From Lingula anatina (Eukaryota; Brachiopoda; Lingulata; Lingulida; Lingulidae): a stretch of DNA of 64,000 bases. Made by a program: the position numbers and the translations under genes. The notes below the pieces were generated by a model. The model was not told the origin of the DNA and did no database searches. It saw only the letters and a list, made by a program, of their open reading frames with translations. This document shows, piece after piece, positions 36,501 to 51,500 of this stretch (the stretch's first letter is position 1; every line of letters begins with the position of its first letter). The stretch lies in assembly GCF_001039355.2 (NCBI RefSeq), contig NW_019774903.1, positions 176,602 through 240,601 of the forward strand, read 5' to 3'.

Positions 36501-39500
36501 TTGAAGTGGCTCAGGTGGAGCTGGGTGTCCCTGCTCTGCTGGATGCAGAGGATATGGTGGCCCTGGAAGTCCCAGATAAACTCAGTATTACCACCTATGT
36601 GGCTCAGTTATATAACTACTTCAAGGACATGATACCAGGTAGGTTAATATGGACATATGGTGTTTCCCCTTGGTCTATATTTTCCCCAAAAATAAAATGA
36701 AGACCAAAACTTGATTTTGACTGAAAATTTTCTTCTACTTAATTTAATGTAAAATCTGAAGCAGTCCACGGAAATAAAGTGGACTACTTGGTGGACTTGG
36801 CTAGACATGACACAGTTAATTGGTTAAAAAAATATTTCGCACATGAAGTAACGTTGTCCGAGATTTATGCCCTTATGTGGCACTCTTCATGTGCTATATA
36901 TTTCATGCAGGTGACAATATGATAAGCCCAATTTAAGTTCAGGAAGTTTTTCTCCTGTTTTCTGATAACACATCGAGCTATAGGGGTTGCATTAAGTGAT
37001 TTGTGTAATCTTATCACATGGCAACCAACTTTCATACAGCTTCATTGTTAATCATTAAGTACTACAGACAGGGTTAAGTGTTGTCTGGGAGGAAGAAATT
37101 AAAGCAGGGAGTAATGAGATTAATAATTGTCAACCATGCATTTAAGTGGACCTTTTTCTGTCTAGTCTATAGATTAGTGGAAAATATAATGAGATTAGTA
37201 GGAATTTTCCCCATACATACATGATAAGTTTTACTCACATAGTTAAAGTCATGAGCACAGGAAAGCATTAAGGGCTCATTCCCTATGAAACTAGCATTCT
37301 AGGTAGATTATTCCAATTCTGTGGGCACTTTCGCTGAATACAGTCAGATTAACTGATTAACACCTCCCCCCTCCCCCCCCCCCTCCGTTTGTTTCTAACA
37401 TACTGGTACAATCGCCAGTGTTTCTGTATTTTACTCAATGCCAGGAGGAGGCATCTTCATTGTATTCAACAAAAGTCCCCGAGGAGTTGGGAGTCAATCT
37501 ATGTAGAATGATAGTTTCATTATATTAGTCAAATAAATGAATAGAGTTTAGTTTGGAATGTCATGTTCTAAACTGCTATTAATGGACAAATTGCGGCATT
37601 TCTGACATAAGTGTGGTCAGGTAAAGGTAATTGGCCCTGCTTAGCAGATGAGTAAAAGAAAAGGCATCATTGATACTTATTTGGTAAAGTGTCTTGTGAA
37701 AAAAAAACTTGAAGACAGCTTGTCAGCAGCTCCAAATATGGTCCATTTCCGAGTATGTATGTGGAGCAGGGAGCATTGGGGCCAAATACTCCATTTGTAT
37801 TCATAAGGCAACAAACTAACTCATCCCTAAACTGGCATTGTATATATATATATATATTTATGGTTAAATGAAGACATATAGCTGTGAAGGTGATAACTTT
37901 GCCCAGAGCAGAGAAAGTTCATACATGGAGGCCAGCCAGTCTAAGATACATAATCTGTCTCTACTGTCATATGGATGATCTAATCTGTGGACTGAATTTT
38001 CTGATGTATTTCATGCATGAGACAACAAGTAGTGTGGATAAGATTGATAATATATATGGTAGCACTCTCCATCTATAATATGCTGATATCAGCCTGTACA
38101 TGCATGTGTACACATATACATGCACACACTCGCACACTAAAATCTAGACATTGACCAGTAAATGGGTTGCCTACAAATCTTCTCTGTTTCTTCTTTTTCT
38201 TTCTCTCTTGGAGCCAAAGATTTATAAAGATGTTCCTCCGTTCACTTAAAATATCGTGGATACAGAACCACCTATTTCTCATATATCTTGATGGTCAAAT
38301 CCACTGATAAGGCAGACATAATACGCATGTATATAAGTATTAGTGTGGCATGTTGAGATTGATATAAGGTGGGAATGTATCACTGGTAGCACTCTGGCTT
38401 TAACACTCCTGCAGTGGTACAATACAAAACAATAGAAACGACCCCATTTGTAACAATTTGCCATATTTCATAGTCTTGCTGGCCTCCATTTATTTGTCAT
38501 AATGATATGTCTTGAGGGAAAATCAAGGGCAGTTCATTAAAGTGAACAGCATAAGGACTTTAACTTATATACTTTTTCTCTCATATCAGTTTCATGATAG
38601 ATTAGTTTTTATTCAAACAGGACACAGACAGAGACATGGGCTTGAATACAAATTAGTTTAACTTAAATGTGTGCATAGCCAAAAACCAATCCTTGAGTTT
38701 TTAAAACCATAAGAGGGTTTAGACTGTTGTTGAACACTTTGAGCTTAGTCAGGGTGAGGCGCCTAGAATCTTATCATAGCAAAACAGATGCTTGATATCT
38801 CCCATCTTGGATATTGTTTCTCTTCAATACAAAAGAAGTGCTATGGTTGCCTAGAATTTTAGTATAATTATAATAGTCCTTCAAAAGGACAATTTACATA
38901 GCGAAACTCAGTTTTCTCTTTTCAAGGCAAATATAATTTGGAATGCTTTTTGTTGTTGTTGTTAAGCTATGAAGTGTGCTAGCTACAATTCATTTATTTT
39001 TATTTTTCAAATAGAAGTATATAACTACAACTTCTTTCTTGAATTAATTTTTCAACCAAAATATGTATTGGATATGGTGATTTGCTCTGAACAAGTTTTA
39101 TCTGAAAATTCATGTTTAATTTTTCTGTACTAGTAAACATTTGGCACATTCCAATGGGTAATATAAAATAAACTAGGGTTTTAGGGAAATACAGGAATAC
39201 CACAGAGCAATGACACTAAGACCACAACTATTTTGTCTCTTTCTGGGAGGGGGGTTATATGGTGGGAGGGGGGGGGGTATATATTCTTATTAAAACTCTT
39301 TTGCTGTTAGCTCTTGACGCCTCTGCCAGACTTAAATATAGTCTTTTTGATTAGATATAGTCTCTTTAATTGGCACTATTTAAAGAATAATGTGAAAGGT
39401 ATTTGGCCCACACAAAAAAAGCTTAGATGGAAATTTAGAAGTATTTATAGATTCGTATAAAGATTGTTCTTGGTGTGTTTTGAAAGAAACTTGATATTAT

Positions 39501-42500
39501 CATGCTGGTTATACTGATGGCATAAAGTTGGATGGCATTCCATTGTTTAAATACTTCAGTTGCACTCTTCTGCTTGTCCTGAACCAATATTTTAATATTT
39601 ATTTTATTTTAATCAAAAATTAAAATTTGGAGTAAGTGACAGATAACAAATGTGTTTGGATTTTGTTAATATAACATTATAAAAAAGAATGCTTTGTTTT
39701 TAAAATAAAAGAAGTTTTATGTCAGAGATTTAAAAAGTTATGAAAAGTAAATAATATTGCTATTATATTGTTGCTGTGAGCACATTTACAAGAAAGTAAA
39801 ATAGCCCTACTGTATAAGAATATTGCTTAATTTCTATATTTCTTGTTCAGTTGGTGGCCCGGACGTGAAGGCTCCAATAAAGCGTCATTCTGCTGCGCCA
39901 TCTTCTCCACTTCAGAGTCCAAAACGGATCACATTTGACAAGAAAAGCAAACAGCAGGTAATAGACTCTGACATTCTTTATCTTATAACATAAACCAACA
40001 TCAATAATGCCATAAAGTAGACATGAAGTAGAGAAGAGCTTGGGTGTGATTTGATTGCTTTATGACTAGGAAAATTACTTATTCATGCCTTGTGTTGTTT
40101 GTGGTCAAAGCTGTTTGGGATTCCGGTATTATACATTATTCAGTTTTATTGCATTTTCCCAACTGAAGTTAAACCTTGCATCATCAAGATATTTAAACAA
40201 TCCATTTCTGTCCAGCATGTGTGATCCTCTCTTCATTTATATTTAAGCATGAAAGTGTGTGCTTCATATGTATCTGCAAGAAATGAAATTAGCTTTGCAG
40301 AGCTCAAATTTATGTATTTTTAAAATTGAATGTCTCCTTTGATTAAAAAACACCACCTTGCTTGGCTATTTCACTGATAAACCATTCAAAATTTGCAATA
40401 AAAGCAGTTATGGTGTTTTGTATTGTGTATTTTTGTAATTTTTTTTTACAAAATAACATTGCTGCCTGGCTGAGGGTATCTTTGCATGTACATTTTCGTC
40501 TATCTTATTTCAATTTCATGTCTATTTTTCTGCCACATGTTTTTCTGCCTGCTGGAGAACGGATTTCAACATGGCGGTGGTGGTGAATCACAGACCCTGC
40601 ATGTACCTCAGGGAGTATATGTGGGAGATTGTTGTCTTTGAAACTGGCCTTCTAATGGTATTTATTACTAAGAGTATATACCATCAAGTAACTTGTGGTA
40701 AAATGCTGTATATACATTGGTTTCGAAGGTAAATTTATAAAGGTCATTTGGGTAAATTCTCTGTGATTGGTGCTAGAGGTAATCTGTCTGACCAATAGAA
40801 AAAAAGAGCGAATATGCAGCCATCTTGATTAGAGATCCAACTTGTATAGCAGCAGCCTGCTCTTTCTCTGCCACTAAGCACTGGGCTATCATGATCTTCC
40901 CCACAATATGCACTGTAGCTTTTTCATCAGACTGCATTGTGTCTAAGGACATATAGAGCTTAGCCTACTTAAAACACAAACAGTGAAACATGCTTCTTCT
41001 AGGCTGATGCTATATGTGTTTTATGTTTGTACAGTGACATAATTGTCAATTTTTAGAGACTGAATTGTTAAACTGTTCAGAAATTTTTATGAATCTATGT
41101 AAGAGACAGTCACCAAAGTCTCATATTGCTAAACACTAAACAGAGCAGGGAGAGGGGGGCTTGTTGGAAGAACTTAGTGTCGGTCAACACGTCGTTTAAA
41201 AATAAATACAAAGGTATGTTGGTCATGTTTTTGGTACTCTTAGACTTGAGTGTAATACTCTCAATCAAAATATTGCGCTGTCAGATAATAATCACCTGGA
41301 ATCTATGCTTTTTTAATTAAAAAAATATTTATTTCTTGAAAATATTGTAACAACTTAAAACTGCACAATTTATGCACGCATATATTAAATCTTGTTTCTG
41401 CCCACTGATGCTGACATTGATATCTGCTTCCCTAATAATACTGCGTCTAGGCCCATCTACTTAATTCCTTCATACACAGTTTAAAACGGCATATTACATA
41501 TATTCAATCAGATAATCCTGTGGGAAGTAGTATGTATCACTGTTTGTGTGGAAATTATATGGAGATCACTTGGCTTGGGATCACTGCAGACATGGCATTA
41601 TGAATACATGTGTGAATATATGGAGACTTGAGGAACACTGCCCTCACATTTGAACACTACAAAAACTTTTCCCAATAGGTGGATGCCAACCCACTGCTAG
41701 AGACTGGAAAGATTGCAACAGCACAGGATAAAAGTAGTGGAGCAGTTGTTGGTGCTTTGAGTTCCAAAAGTATCAAAGGTGGCGCAGGTGATGCATCATG
41801 GGAACATGGTGGTAGCCATGGTCATACTGGTCTTAACATGACAAAGAAGAGGAGTCTTGGTGAAATTTTGAATCCAGCTAAAAAGAAAGGAATGTCAGAA
41901 CCTAAAGCGGAACATCCAGAAATTAATACGCATGCGAAATCACTCTATGCAACAACAGTTCAGGTAAACGTTGAGATTCCCCCTTCCTCTCATGCTTCCA
42001 AAGAAATACAACAGAAAGAGAGAGAGCCGAAACCTGTGATGAAGGCAAAGCTTCCCCATCCTCCTGCTGATATGAATCTTATGGAAACTCATGAGCATGC
42101 AAAGCCTGATAATCCCAACCTAGTCCATTACCCTTCCAAAGCTAAAACGCAACATACTGTTAGACCTCAATATAAAACAGCCAAGGTCATAGCTAAGGTG
42201 TCTTCTCCAACCCTTGCTTCAAAGGATGATGATGATGATGAAAAGCAGAGACAAGCAAAGCCAACTGTGATTCAGCCTTCTGTGCATAAAGCTGATATGC
42301 ATTCTGGTGGACCAGAAAATACAACTGCATGGGTAAAAGCTACAGCCCCCTCTCTCTCCCCTCCATCGCAGTTTAGGAAGAGATCCTCGCAAGATAAAGA
42401 GGAAGAACTGCATAAACCTGTGAAAGCAAGTTCATTTCAGCCTTCAGCTCCAAAAGCTGCTCATTTTGATCCCCAAGCTTTGTTCAAAGCTGCCCAAAGG

Positions 42501-45500
42501 AAACGACAACAACAACAACAACAACATGGAGCAGGAGGCTGCGACACAAAAGATCGAAAAGCATTGCAGAGTCCTGAGAGTGGAGAGCAGAAGACAGCGC
42601 CTTTTTCAGCCAAGAACCTCAAGCCTGTCCCTAAGAATGCAAAGGGTTCCAGCCAGGATATTATAAATGCGGGTCTTAACAGACCACCTTTAGCTTCAGC
42701 AAAGAACCTCAGGCCTGTCCCTGAGAACTCAAAGGGATCCAGCCATGACAACCTAAAGAAAAACGCACCCTGGAGTAGACCTCCAGTTGCCGCAGGGTAC
42801 AGCATTGACAAGGGTAATGAAATCCGACCTACGAGATCAAAGTCTGCATCTTCTATGGCAGAAGGTTCTTCAGTAGGAAAAGAAGTGAAGAGGTACCCAA
42901 GTTATGAAGAAAAGGTGACTCCTGCCCATGCAAAAGCAGACGACAGTGAGGATGTTAGACCTATTTCCATTAAAGACCTGATATCAAAATATGAAAGCAA
43001 CAAAATGGATGAGACAGATTCTGCCAAGGGAAACGAAACCAAGGAGCAGGTCTTAGTAACCAAAAAACCTGCCAACCAGCAAAATAGGGGCAATTCCTTT
43101 TGGAATTGGCTGAAATCTTTGCTTTGTTGCCCTTTTGTATGAATTTTGAACTAAATGTCCCCCAAAATTTTTCTAGGATAATTTCATGATGAGAAAAAGA
43201 GGTGATATAAGTGCCAACATTTGACTTGTGTCTCAAATTAAGTCATTAAGAACATATAGAAGAATGGACTGTTAGTGTTTATATAGCAATATAAGTTTGA
43301 TGGTTGAATTGAATGATATCAAATAACTTACAGAATCATCCTCTTAGTCGCTTCACTTGTAGTATTCATACACAATAAAATTTGGCCGTGTACTAAAGAA
43401 AAGACTGGACTTCAGTTTGACCACACTTGAGGTTTTCCTTAAGAACCACATCAAAAGATCAAAAAGATACGCAAAATCAACAAACCTCATCCTTCAGTGA
43501 ACACATGCTATACAATGGGGAAGATGATACATGTGGGCATGAGTAAACTTCATGTGTCATTTCATGTGTGTCTCCGAATATGCTTTTCATTAGTTACAGC
43601 TTTATGTTTGCTGCAGCTTTTGTTGTGTGTATTCTGTTATTATAAGGGAGGAGTAGGAAGGACCAAATGACAAAGTATAATGATACAGTGCACTGGACAC
43701 ATATAAATCTGCCATATTATTAATATGAGATATCCGGCTGTGATACCGAGGTTATCAAGTACTAGATAGAATGCGGTTTTAGTTTAAAAAAATTGTTAAT
43801 AGATAAATGGAGAACAGTTGGCAGATCTAGCTTTCTCTCTCCTTCTCCTCCCAAAAAGTTTCAAAAGGTCAATCAGCCTACAGAATTGTTTCATTTGATT
43901 AGAAATGCTCCATACTATGCAACTTAATGATAATATACAAACTTGGGAAGAGGAGAAAGGCAAGGGGGAACGAATATGGGTCCATCTTTATAATATGTAA
44001 GTTTTTCTAGTGAATACAGTTAACATGTGGCAATCATATTTTTGTGATCTCTCTCAGACATGTCTGATTATAATTGTTCAGCATTTATTCTGACCACATT
44101 ATACCAAGACAAGGTTTAGCATTCATATATTCATGCTACTGTGTAATTCAATGTGTTGGTACATTTTGATTACGTGTCATCTTCACCTTTTGCTCTTGTC
44201 AAGCTTAATGGATGTGCAGAGAATGAGAAACATCAATCAAAACTATAAGTTGACGTTAATGACTTTCACATTGGACATAGCCCAAACAAGTGTCTCCCTG
44301 TATTACATGTGAGGACATTGCAATAAATTACTACCAGTCCCTTCACATTATTGAGAGGAGAAATCCTACAGCTGTTTAGATTGCCAACTGTGATATATGA
44401 AGGGTTGGTTTGTCACTCGATAGCCGATAGCCGCAGCAAAGGTTTTTGGTATAAATACCTCCTATGTATTAATATAAGGCTATATCTCAAGGCTCAGACG
44501 GTCTTACATATAAAAGGTAGATGAAGAAATCCAAAGACTATATTTTACTGCTTGTGGCTTGATGTTGCTGAACTATTTATCTACCATTGTTGATCTTTGC
44601 TGTGTTACTTGATTCCTTGAAAAATATTTATTATTTTAAGATAAAAATCTTATTCCCTCTCAATGTGAACTTAATGTATTTTGTTTTCTTCTTTAATTCT
44701 GCACGAACATAAACACAACAGTTGTTTTAATTGCCATTTGTATTTGTTGGTTGATGAGCTTTGAACAAGGGTATCTTAAAATCAAATGCATCTGTGACTA
44801 TTACTTAAGTCCTAACCTAATGTAAGCAATTATAATTCCACCAAATAAACATGAACTTTAAAACTGGTTTCGTGCTACTTCTGTGGTGAACTTATATACC
44901 AAAAAAAAAAAAAAAAAAAAACATGACCAGGCATGGAATATACGTACCTAGCATATTAATAGTCACCGTTAGTTACAGGCAGTTATTTTTGTTTCCCTGT
45001 TAGTACGTCCCTGTGTGTGTGTATGTGTGTGTGTGTGTATGTGTGTATTTAGATCCAGGTGCTTTTTCAAGTGCACAAGTCCACCTGTATGATAATTTGA
45101 ATGTGCTAGTTAGGATACCTATCATAGACAGGTATTTTGTTTGCACAGTATATGATGCCATTCTGAAAATAAAACTTTGACATTTATTATTTTTGTTAAT
45201 ATATACATTCCAAGAGCAAATTGCTTAATTGCTAAGTTGGTACAATTTTGCTGTTACCAAACTGTCATTATTTTCAAATGTTGAAATCAGTACAAGGCAG
45301 GAAATTAATCACAAGTGCATCAGACATGAAAGCCCATATTAGCACATTAGGTAGGAAGTTTTCCACCCAGATAAACATCCTTGCAGTAGATGTGTATTTT
45401 TAAGAGTAGAACTAATTGACTGGAATTTTAGTGGTTTACTGAAGCTTGCTTAAGGCAAATGTAAAACACATTGCAGACTTTTTTTACATTCTCTCTGAAA

Positions 45501-48500
45501 GGCATGAAGTAAGTAGGTAGAGAGTGAATTTTTCAGCAAAATGTGTAATATCTGCAGACGTCTGACTCAGACATAATGTGATTTGTTTCCCAAGTGACTG
45601 GTTATATTGATTTTCTGCTGTAAAATGGCATCATGAAGTGCTCAATGGCTGTGCTTTGTTCTCATTTTCGAAATAATGTGTGGATTAGCATGTTTGTTTT
45701 ATATACACACATAGTATTTTGACAGTGACAGGTAAGTAAGAGTTATTATCATTTTATATGTGTGATCCTATACTGGTTGGCATGCAGTAAACATATATTT
45801 CCCATGTCATTAATTTATGGATGTAGGGCAATTGTTATCAGGTTATCAGTTAAGACCCTGAGCTCTTCTATCATGGCTTCTTTTTGTTTTGTGTGGGACT
45901 TTTGTTAACTTTTTGATATAAATGGAAAATTGGGTCAGCAGTGAATGTGGCAAGGCTGAGTTTTCAGTGAATCTGAAACTTTTTTATTTTGACCAGCAGT
46001 GTTTTGTATGGCATTTGGTATGCAGGATGAAATGGTATTCCAATTGTATTACAGTTAATTCCTTGGAACATATTTGAAAGAGTTTGGATGAAAGGGGAGG
46101 GGGAGCTAGATGCATCAAATGTTAGGGTCTAAAATTACGAAGTAAAGCTTAAGGTAATGTACCCCATATGGGGTCAATGTAAAGGCCAGAAGCCTTCCCT
46201 TGATGTGGCCACGTATACACTCTTAGGAGCAAGGTGGATGCAATATAGAAGAAATCCCATGAACAGCTGGTTATTAGGGCATTAATTTTACTAATATTGA
46301 AATGTAGAAATCTCAAAGAGCACAGGTCTTAATATGCATTTATTCTAATATTATTAGTGTGAGTGAATGCCTGATCAATATTAGTGCTGTAACACTGAAA
46401 ACTAGAGGGAAACCAGACTGCGGAACAGATCATTTATGTTGAAACTTGTATTCTGCCAATATTTACACCAGCTTTCTCTTTCTCTTATCGTTTTCTTCCT
46501 GCAATATTTTCTCATTTGGTTTTGTTATAAGCACCCTTTCTTTCACCTTTTTCTTTTATATGGTTTTGGTAAGTTTTCTTTTGCTGTGTTTTTGTGTTTT
46601 TATAAAACATTTAATATTCATAAAAGATACAAGTGGACATTTTTATTTAGCCAGTCTTATATATTATGGTCTATTTGATATCAAGATTGGAGTAATTGCA
46701 TACAAAAAGTGATCTCACTCCTCAGAGAATCACATGATATTTACAACTTTCATATACCACTAATTTCCAACACTTAATTTTAAATTCACCACATTTTTCA
46801 TTTTCATGTGAAAAGAAAACTTTGAATTGAACCCATCTTGCTTACCCATCTAGCTTCTGAACTTAACAGTTTATTATTATTATTATTAATAGTAGTAGTA
46901 TTTATTTATTTATTTTTTGTATTACTTATAAAAAAGTATAGAAGAATATAATAGATATATGTTGTTAACATTTAGCAGTTACTATGTACAGAAAACAGCA
47001 CCACCATCACATATAACACCTACTACACACAGTGAAATCGGGTTAGTTACAGTCATCTCATTAGAGAAAATTTTTAGAAAATTAATTATCTTTGTTGTTG
47101 CTTTTCTAAACAAACTATTTTCAATATTTCCCCTGATTTTGTCATGTCTATTGACAAACAGACTCTCATTACTCAACAGACAAAAATGCCCCCATTAAAT
47201 AAAGAAAAATATTCTTTGGCTATTCTTACCCATATTTATATTTGCTGTCTTCCAGCCTTCATCTGATAAGAAAAGCAGCACCCTTAGTGATCGCTGTGCT
47301 TTATGCGATGGGAAAGTTTACCTTCTGGAGAGGCAAATTGTAGACGGTCATTCTTACCACAGGACGTGCTGGAAGGATTCAAACCCATCTCCTGCTGCTC
47401 ACGGAGGCTACCCACTGTCACCATCCCACCGACAGAAAAAAGAGACTCCTGCGTTTAGTTTTGATGTCCCTCATTCCAAGGAGCACGCCCACAGCGAGCC
47501 TCCTAAACATACAAAGATAGAAAAGGAGAAGTCCACCGAGGACCACAAGCATAAATTCAGACTACATCTTGGAAACCATAAAAAACATGACTTAGGTAAA
47601 GATACTACTAAAACACCGGTTGGGAAAACAAAAGAAATTTCTTCCCACGAAGAAGGATTGCCTTCTAAGTTTAGGAAAACGGAAGATAAACTAGCAGATA
47701 AATCTGCCAAGAAAGGAGGCTTGAAAACTGGTGAATATGGTCGGAAACTTTTGTTCAAGAAAGATGCAACTCCAGATGTGAAGAGCGCAATATCTATGTT
47801 CCAAGATAAAGAGCAAGAAACACCTGGGAAAGCAGCAGTGACAGCATCACCAGTTTTAAGACGGACTGAAAACAAAGGAGATAACAGAAAGATGGATCTT
47901 GGTAAAAGTGATAGTAATAAATCGGATGACTTTGATCTGGACAGTCTTGTGGAAGCCAACTCTGAAGCTCTTAGTGTTAGTAAAACCAGTGCTAATCACA
48001 AGCCAAGGCCAGTTTCACTAGGTGTGCAGAAAAGAACAGGACCACTGGGGAAGGCAGGCAATGACAAAAAAGATTTGACATCTCCTGGAAAGACTATGGA
48101 CCTTTTTATCAGTAATGTGTCAAGATCTAGCATACGCAAAGAAAAGGCACAGAGCGCTGATCTTGAACATCTGAAGCAAACAGGAGTGAGACATTCTTTT
48201 CTTGATAAATTAGAAAGTACACCAAGGAAAAATGAAAGTGACAGTCCACTGAAAAAGACTAATGTTACTCCAGGTTATGATTCTAGGGGAGACTCGGGTG
48301 ATAAGGTGGAGAAAAGTAAAGATATTCAGGAACGTGACATATTTAAGGCCTACAAAGAAAAATATGGAACACCCACAAAAGAGACCGATGCATCAAAAAA
48401 GCAAATTCCAGAAGTTAGGAAAACTGACGTGGTTATTCCTTCTAAGTTACATGAAACACCTTGTAAAGAAACAAAAGAAGAAACCCCAGCTGACAATGCT

Positions 48501-51500
48501 CTTAGTCAGAGCAAAGACTCGAACAGTGTTAAAAAGGGACTATATGGTGATCGATATTTTGAAGAAGACTGGCAGTTGAAGTTGAGTGCCAAAATAAGGG
48601 GTCTTTCCAAAGGAGTAAAAGAAGAAAGTGCCTCAGAGGAAAAGCAGGAAGAAAGTATGGACCAGACAGCAAGTCTACATGTTGATGTAACCGAGGAAGA
48701 AGAAATATCAGAATCTCCTTCATCATCACCCACCAGCCAGTCGAGTAGTGAAGAAAAAATGGAAGAACAAGTTGAGACGACAACTTTAAATGAGGGGGTT
48801 GAATCCAGAGAAAATTTCAAGCCAGCTCCCCGCAGTGCAACCCATGACAATATTTCAGAAAAATCTGAAAAGACTGAACTACCTCCAAAGGCATCCTCTC
48901 TTGAGAATTTAGATAAAACACCCCAAAAAGAGAAAAAATACGGAGTTGATGACAAGCATAATGAGCTGAAGAGCTCATCTGTTGAAGATTTGCTGGCAGC
49001 TCGTAGACGGAGAAGAGAAAATTTAGCTGCGTCATCTGTAGAAAGTTTGGATTCACAGGGCACTCCTAAAGCTTCAAACATATGCGCTGTCTGCAATGAC
49101 AGAGTGTTTCGTTCTGAAAGAGTACAAATAAATGGCGCAGTCTTCCATAAGAAATGTCAGGATAAGCAACCAGAGGTCAAGAGTGTCCCTACAGAAGCAA
49201 CCACAAAGAGAACAACTGACAGAACATCGCGCTCCAGCAGTGAGTCTTTGAATGATGTTAAAGAAGCAAGAAATACAGAACCAAATAGTGTTCCAGATAG
49301 GAAACATTCTGAGAAGTCACTTGGTTCAAGTGCAGAGTCATTAAACGATGCGAAATCTGTTGAAAAAGGTGCTGCCATTGACACTTCCTCAGTGATTCGT
49401 AGAAAGAAGGAATTAAACTCTGAGATTTCACGGCCAGACTCTGAAAAGACTCCAACGAGGGCTATAAAATCAGAAATTATTTTGACTGATCAAAGTAATT
49501 TGAAAGGTAGTGGTGTTGAATTTGATGGTGAATTTAAAAGACCTTTTCCAAAACCAAGGATTAAGAGCATTGACAATGAGAGGGTTAATGGTACTTCAAA
49601 TGACAAACAGGTTCATGAAAAAACTGCTTACATTCCACTTAAAGAAAAAAATTCAAAAGAACTTGAAGTTAAGCAAGAAAGAAAGTATGGTTGGAGAAAT
49701 AGCAAAGAGAATACTGAATATAAAGTCCAGGATTCTCCAACTTTTGCTCTAAAAACTAATGAAAAGCGAAGTAGCTGGGATGAAAAAGAAAAGCAGCAAA
49801 AATCTAGGCTAGGTGCTAAAGAAGACAGCAATGTTCCTGAATGGCAGTTAGAAGCTCAAAAACGCCAAGCCAGAAAATTTGTAGATCCAGAAAAATCTTG
49901 GCTGACTAAAACTCCAGAAAAGTTCAAGCAAGAAACAGTTAATTCTGTATCAAAGATTTCTAACAAAACCGATGTGGCTAAAAAATGGGAGAGAGATGAA
50001 AAAGTTGATAAAGGGAAACCAGAGCGTTCAACATTGAGACAAACCCAAGAAGAGTATCCAGATGAATTGAACCCATTTGGGACTACAGATGATGAAAAGC
50101 AGTTGGCCAAGGAAATCCAAGCTAAGAATGATAATTCTTCTAATATTTATAATGAAAACAACAAGGCTGGGCTGTCTAGGAGAACAAAGGTTAAAAGCTA
50201 CAACCCATTTGAATCAGATGAAGACGATGTACCAGAATCTCCACTGAAAAGTTCACCTGTGGAAACAAAAAAGAAGAAAGGAGAAAGTTTAAATCCCTTT
50301 GATACCTCTGATGAAGATGAGGATGCAGGAGAATTGTCAGGTTGGCAGAAGGAAGCAGAACGTAGGAGAATTGCCAGAGAAAGTCAGTCTGAGGAGGACT
50401 GGCTGAGAGGCAGATCAGTGTCCAGTTCTGACTCGGAAACAAAAGGGAGAGGCACGAGGCCAGTTGATAATGGCGTATCAGAGATGCCCCCTCCCAAACC
50501 TCCACGTAGTAATGCAGGTACTTTAGAACCTGAAAGCAAGTTAGACTGGCAGAAGGAGGCAGAGAAACGCCAGGAAGCTAGAGGAGGGGTGTATGAATCT
50601 CCCAGTAGAAAAGTAATCCATCCTAAAGATGATGACAATGAGGAGGAGGAAAAACACATTGCCCCATCAAGCCGTGGACTTAAGAAGGTTGTGCCAGACA
50701 GGCCTTTTCACTTTGATAGCACCAGTACAGATCAAGGGCGATCTTCGTCCACTTTTAGCGAGAGTGAAGGAGTGGACTCTCCACGCCAGCAGGGAGGGGC
50801 AAGAAAGAAACGCCTAGCACCTCAGCCACCAAAGGATACACCACCTCTTTCACCTTCCCCAACTCCCTCTCCAACACCCTCACCAGGCATTGTAAGCTCC
50901 CCAGAGAAAGAACTGGATTTATCCAACACACACCCCAGATATAAGAAACGCAATGCACCTTCAAGACCCATAGCACCAAAGCGTAAGGTGAGTACTCAGC
51001 AATACTGATTTAAGTGCTAGAATTGGAGAGGGTACTTTGGTTCATTTATTTTTCTCAATTTTTGATCAATTATAAAACTTATCATTGGTTGAAATTAAAA
51101 GGTCTACACTTTTTGTTACTTTGACCAGCTAGTTTTTCATTTGATCTTTATAGCATTCATTTTTACCTGTTCTATGCCATTTTGAGTAGGAAATTAGATA
51201 GTTGCAATAATTAATAATTAATCATAGTAATTCATGGTTTCATCCACCAAATATTTTTAATAAGCTTCCAATTTTGTTTTCTTCATCAGATCTGCTCTGG
51301 AGAGAGACGTCTGTCTACAACAGAAATCAAGCATGAGTTGGATGTCCTGGACAAAGAACAGACAGAACTAGAAGTGGAGGGAAGGGAGTTGGAAAATAAA
51401 ATAAGAGGATGTAAGTTATTTTTTCAATCCTGTTTCATTTTGTGCAAGTTTTGAATAAATAACCTAGATAAGTGAAATTTGCAGTCATTAGATATATTAG

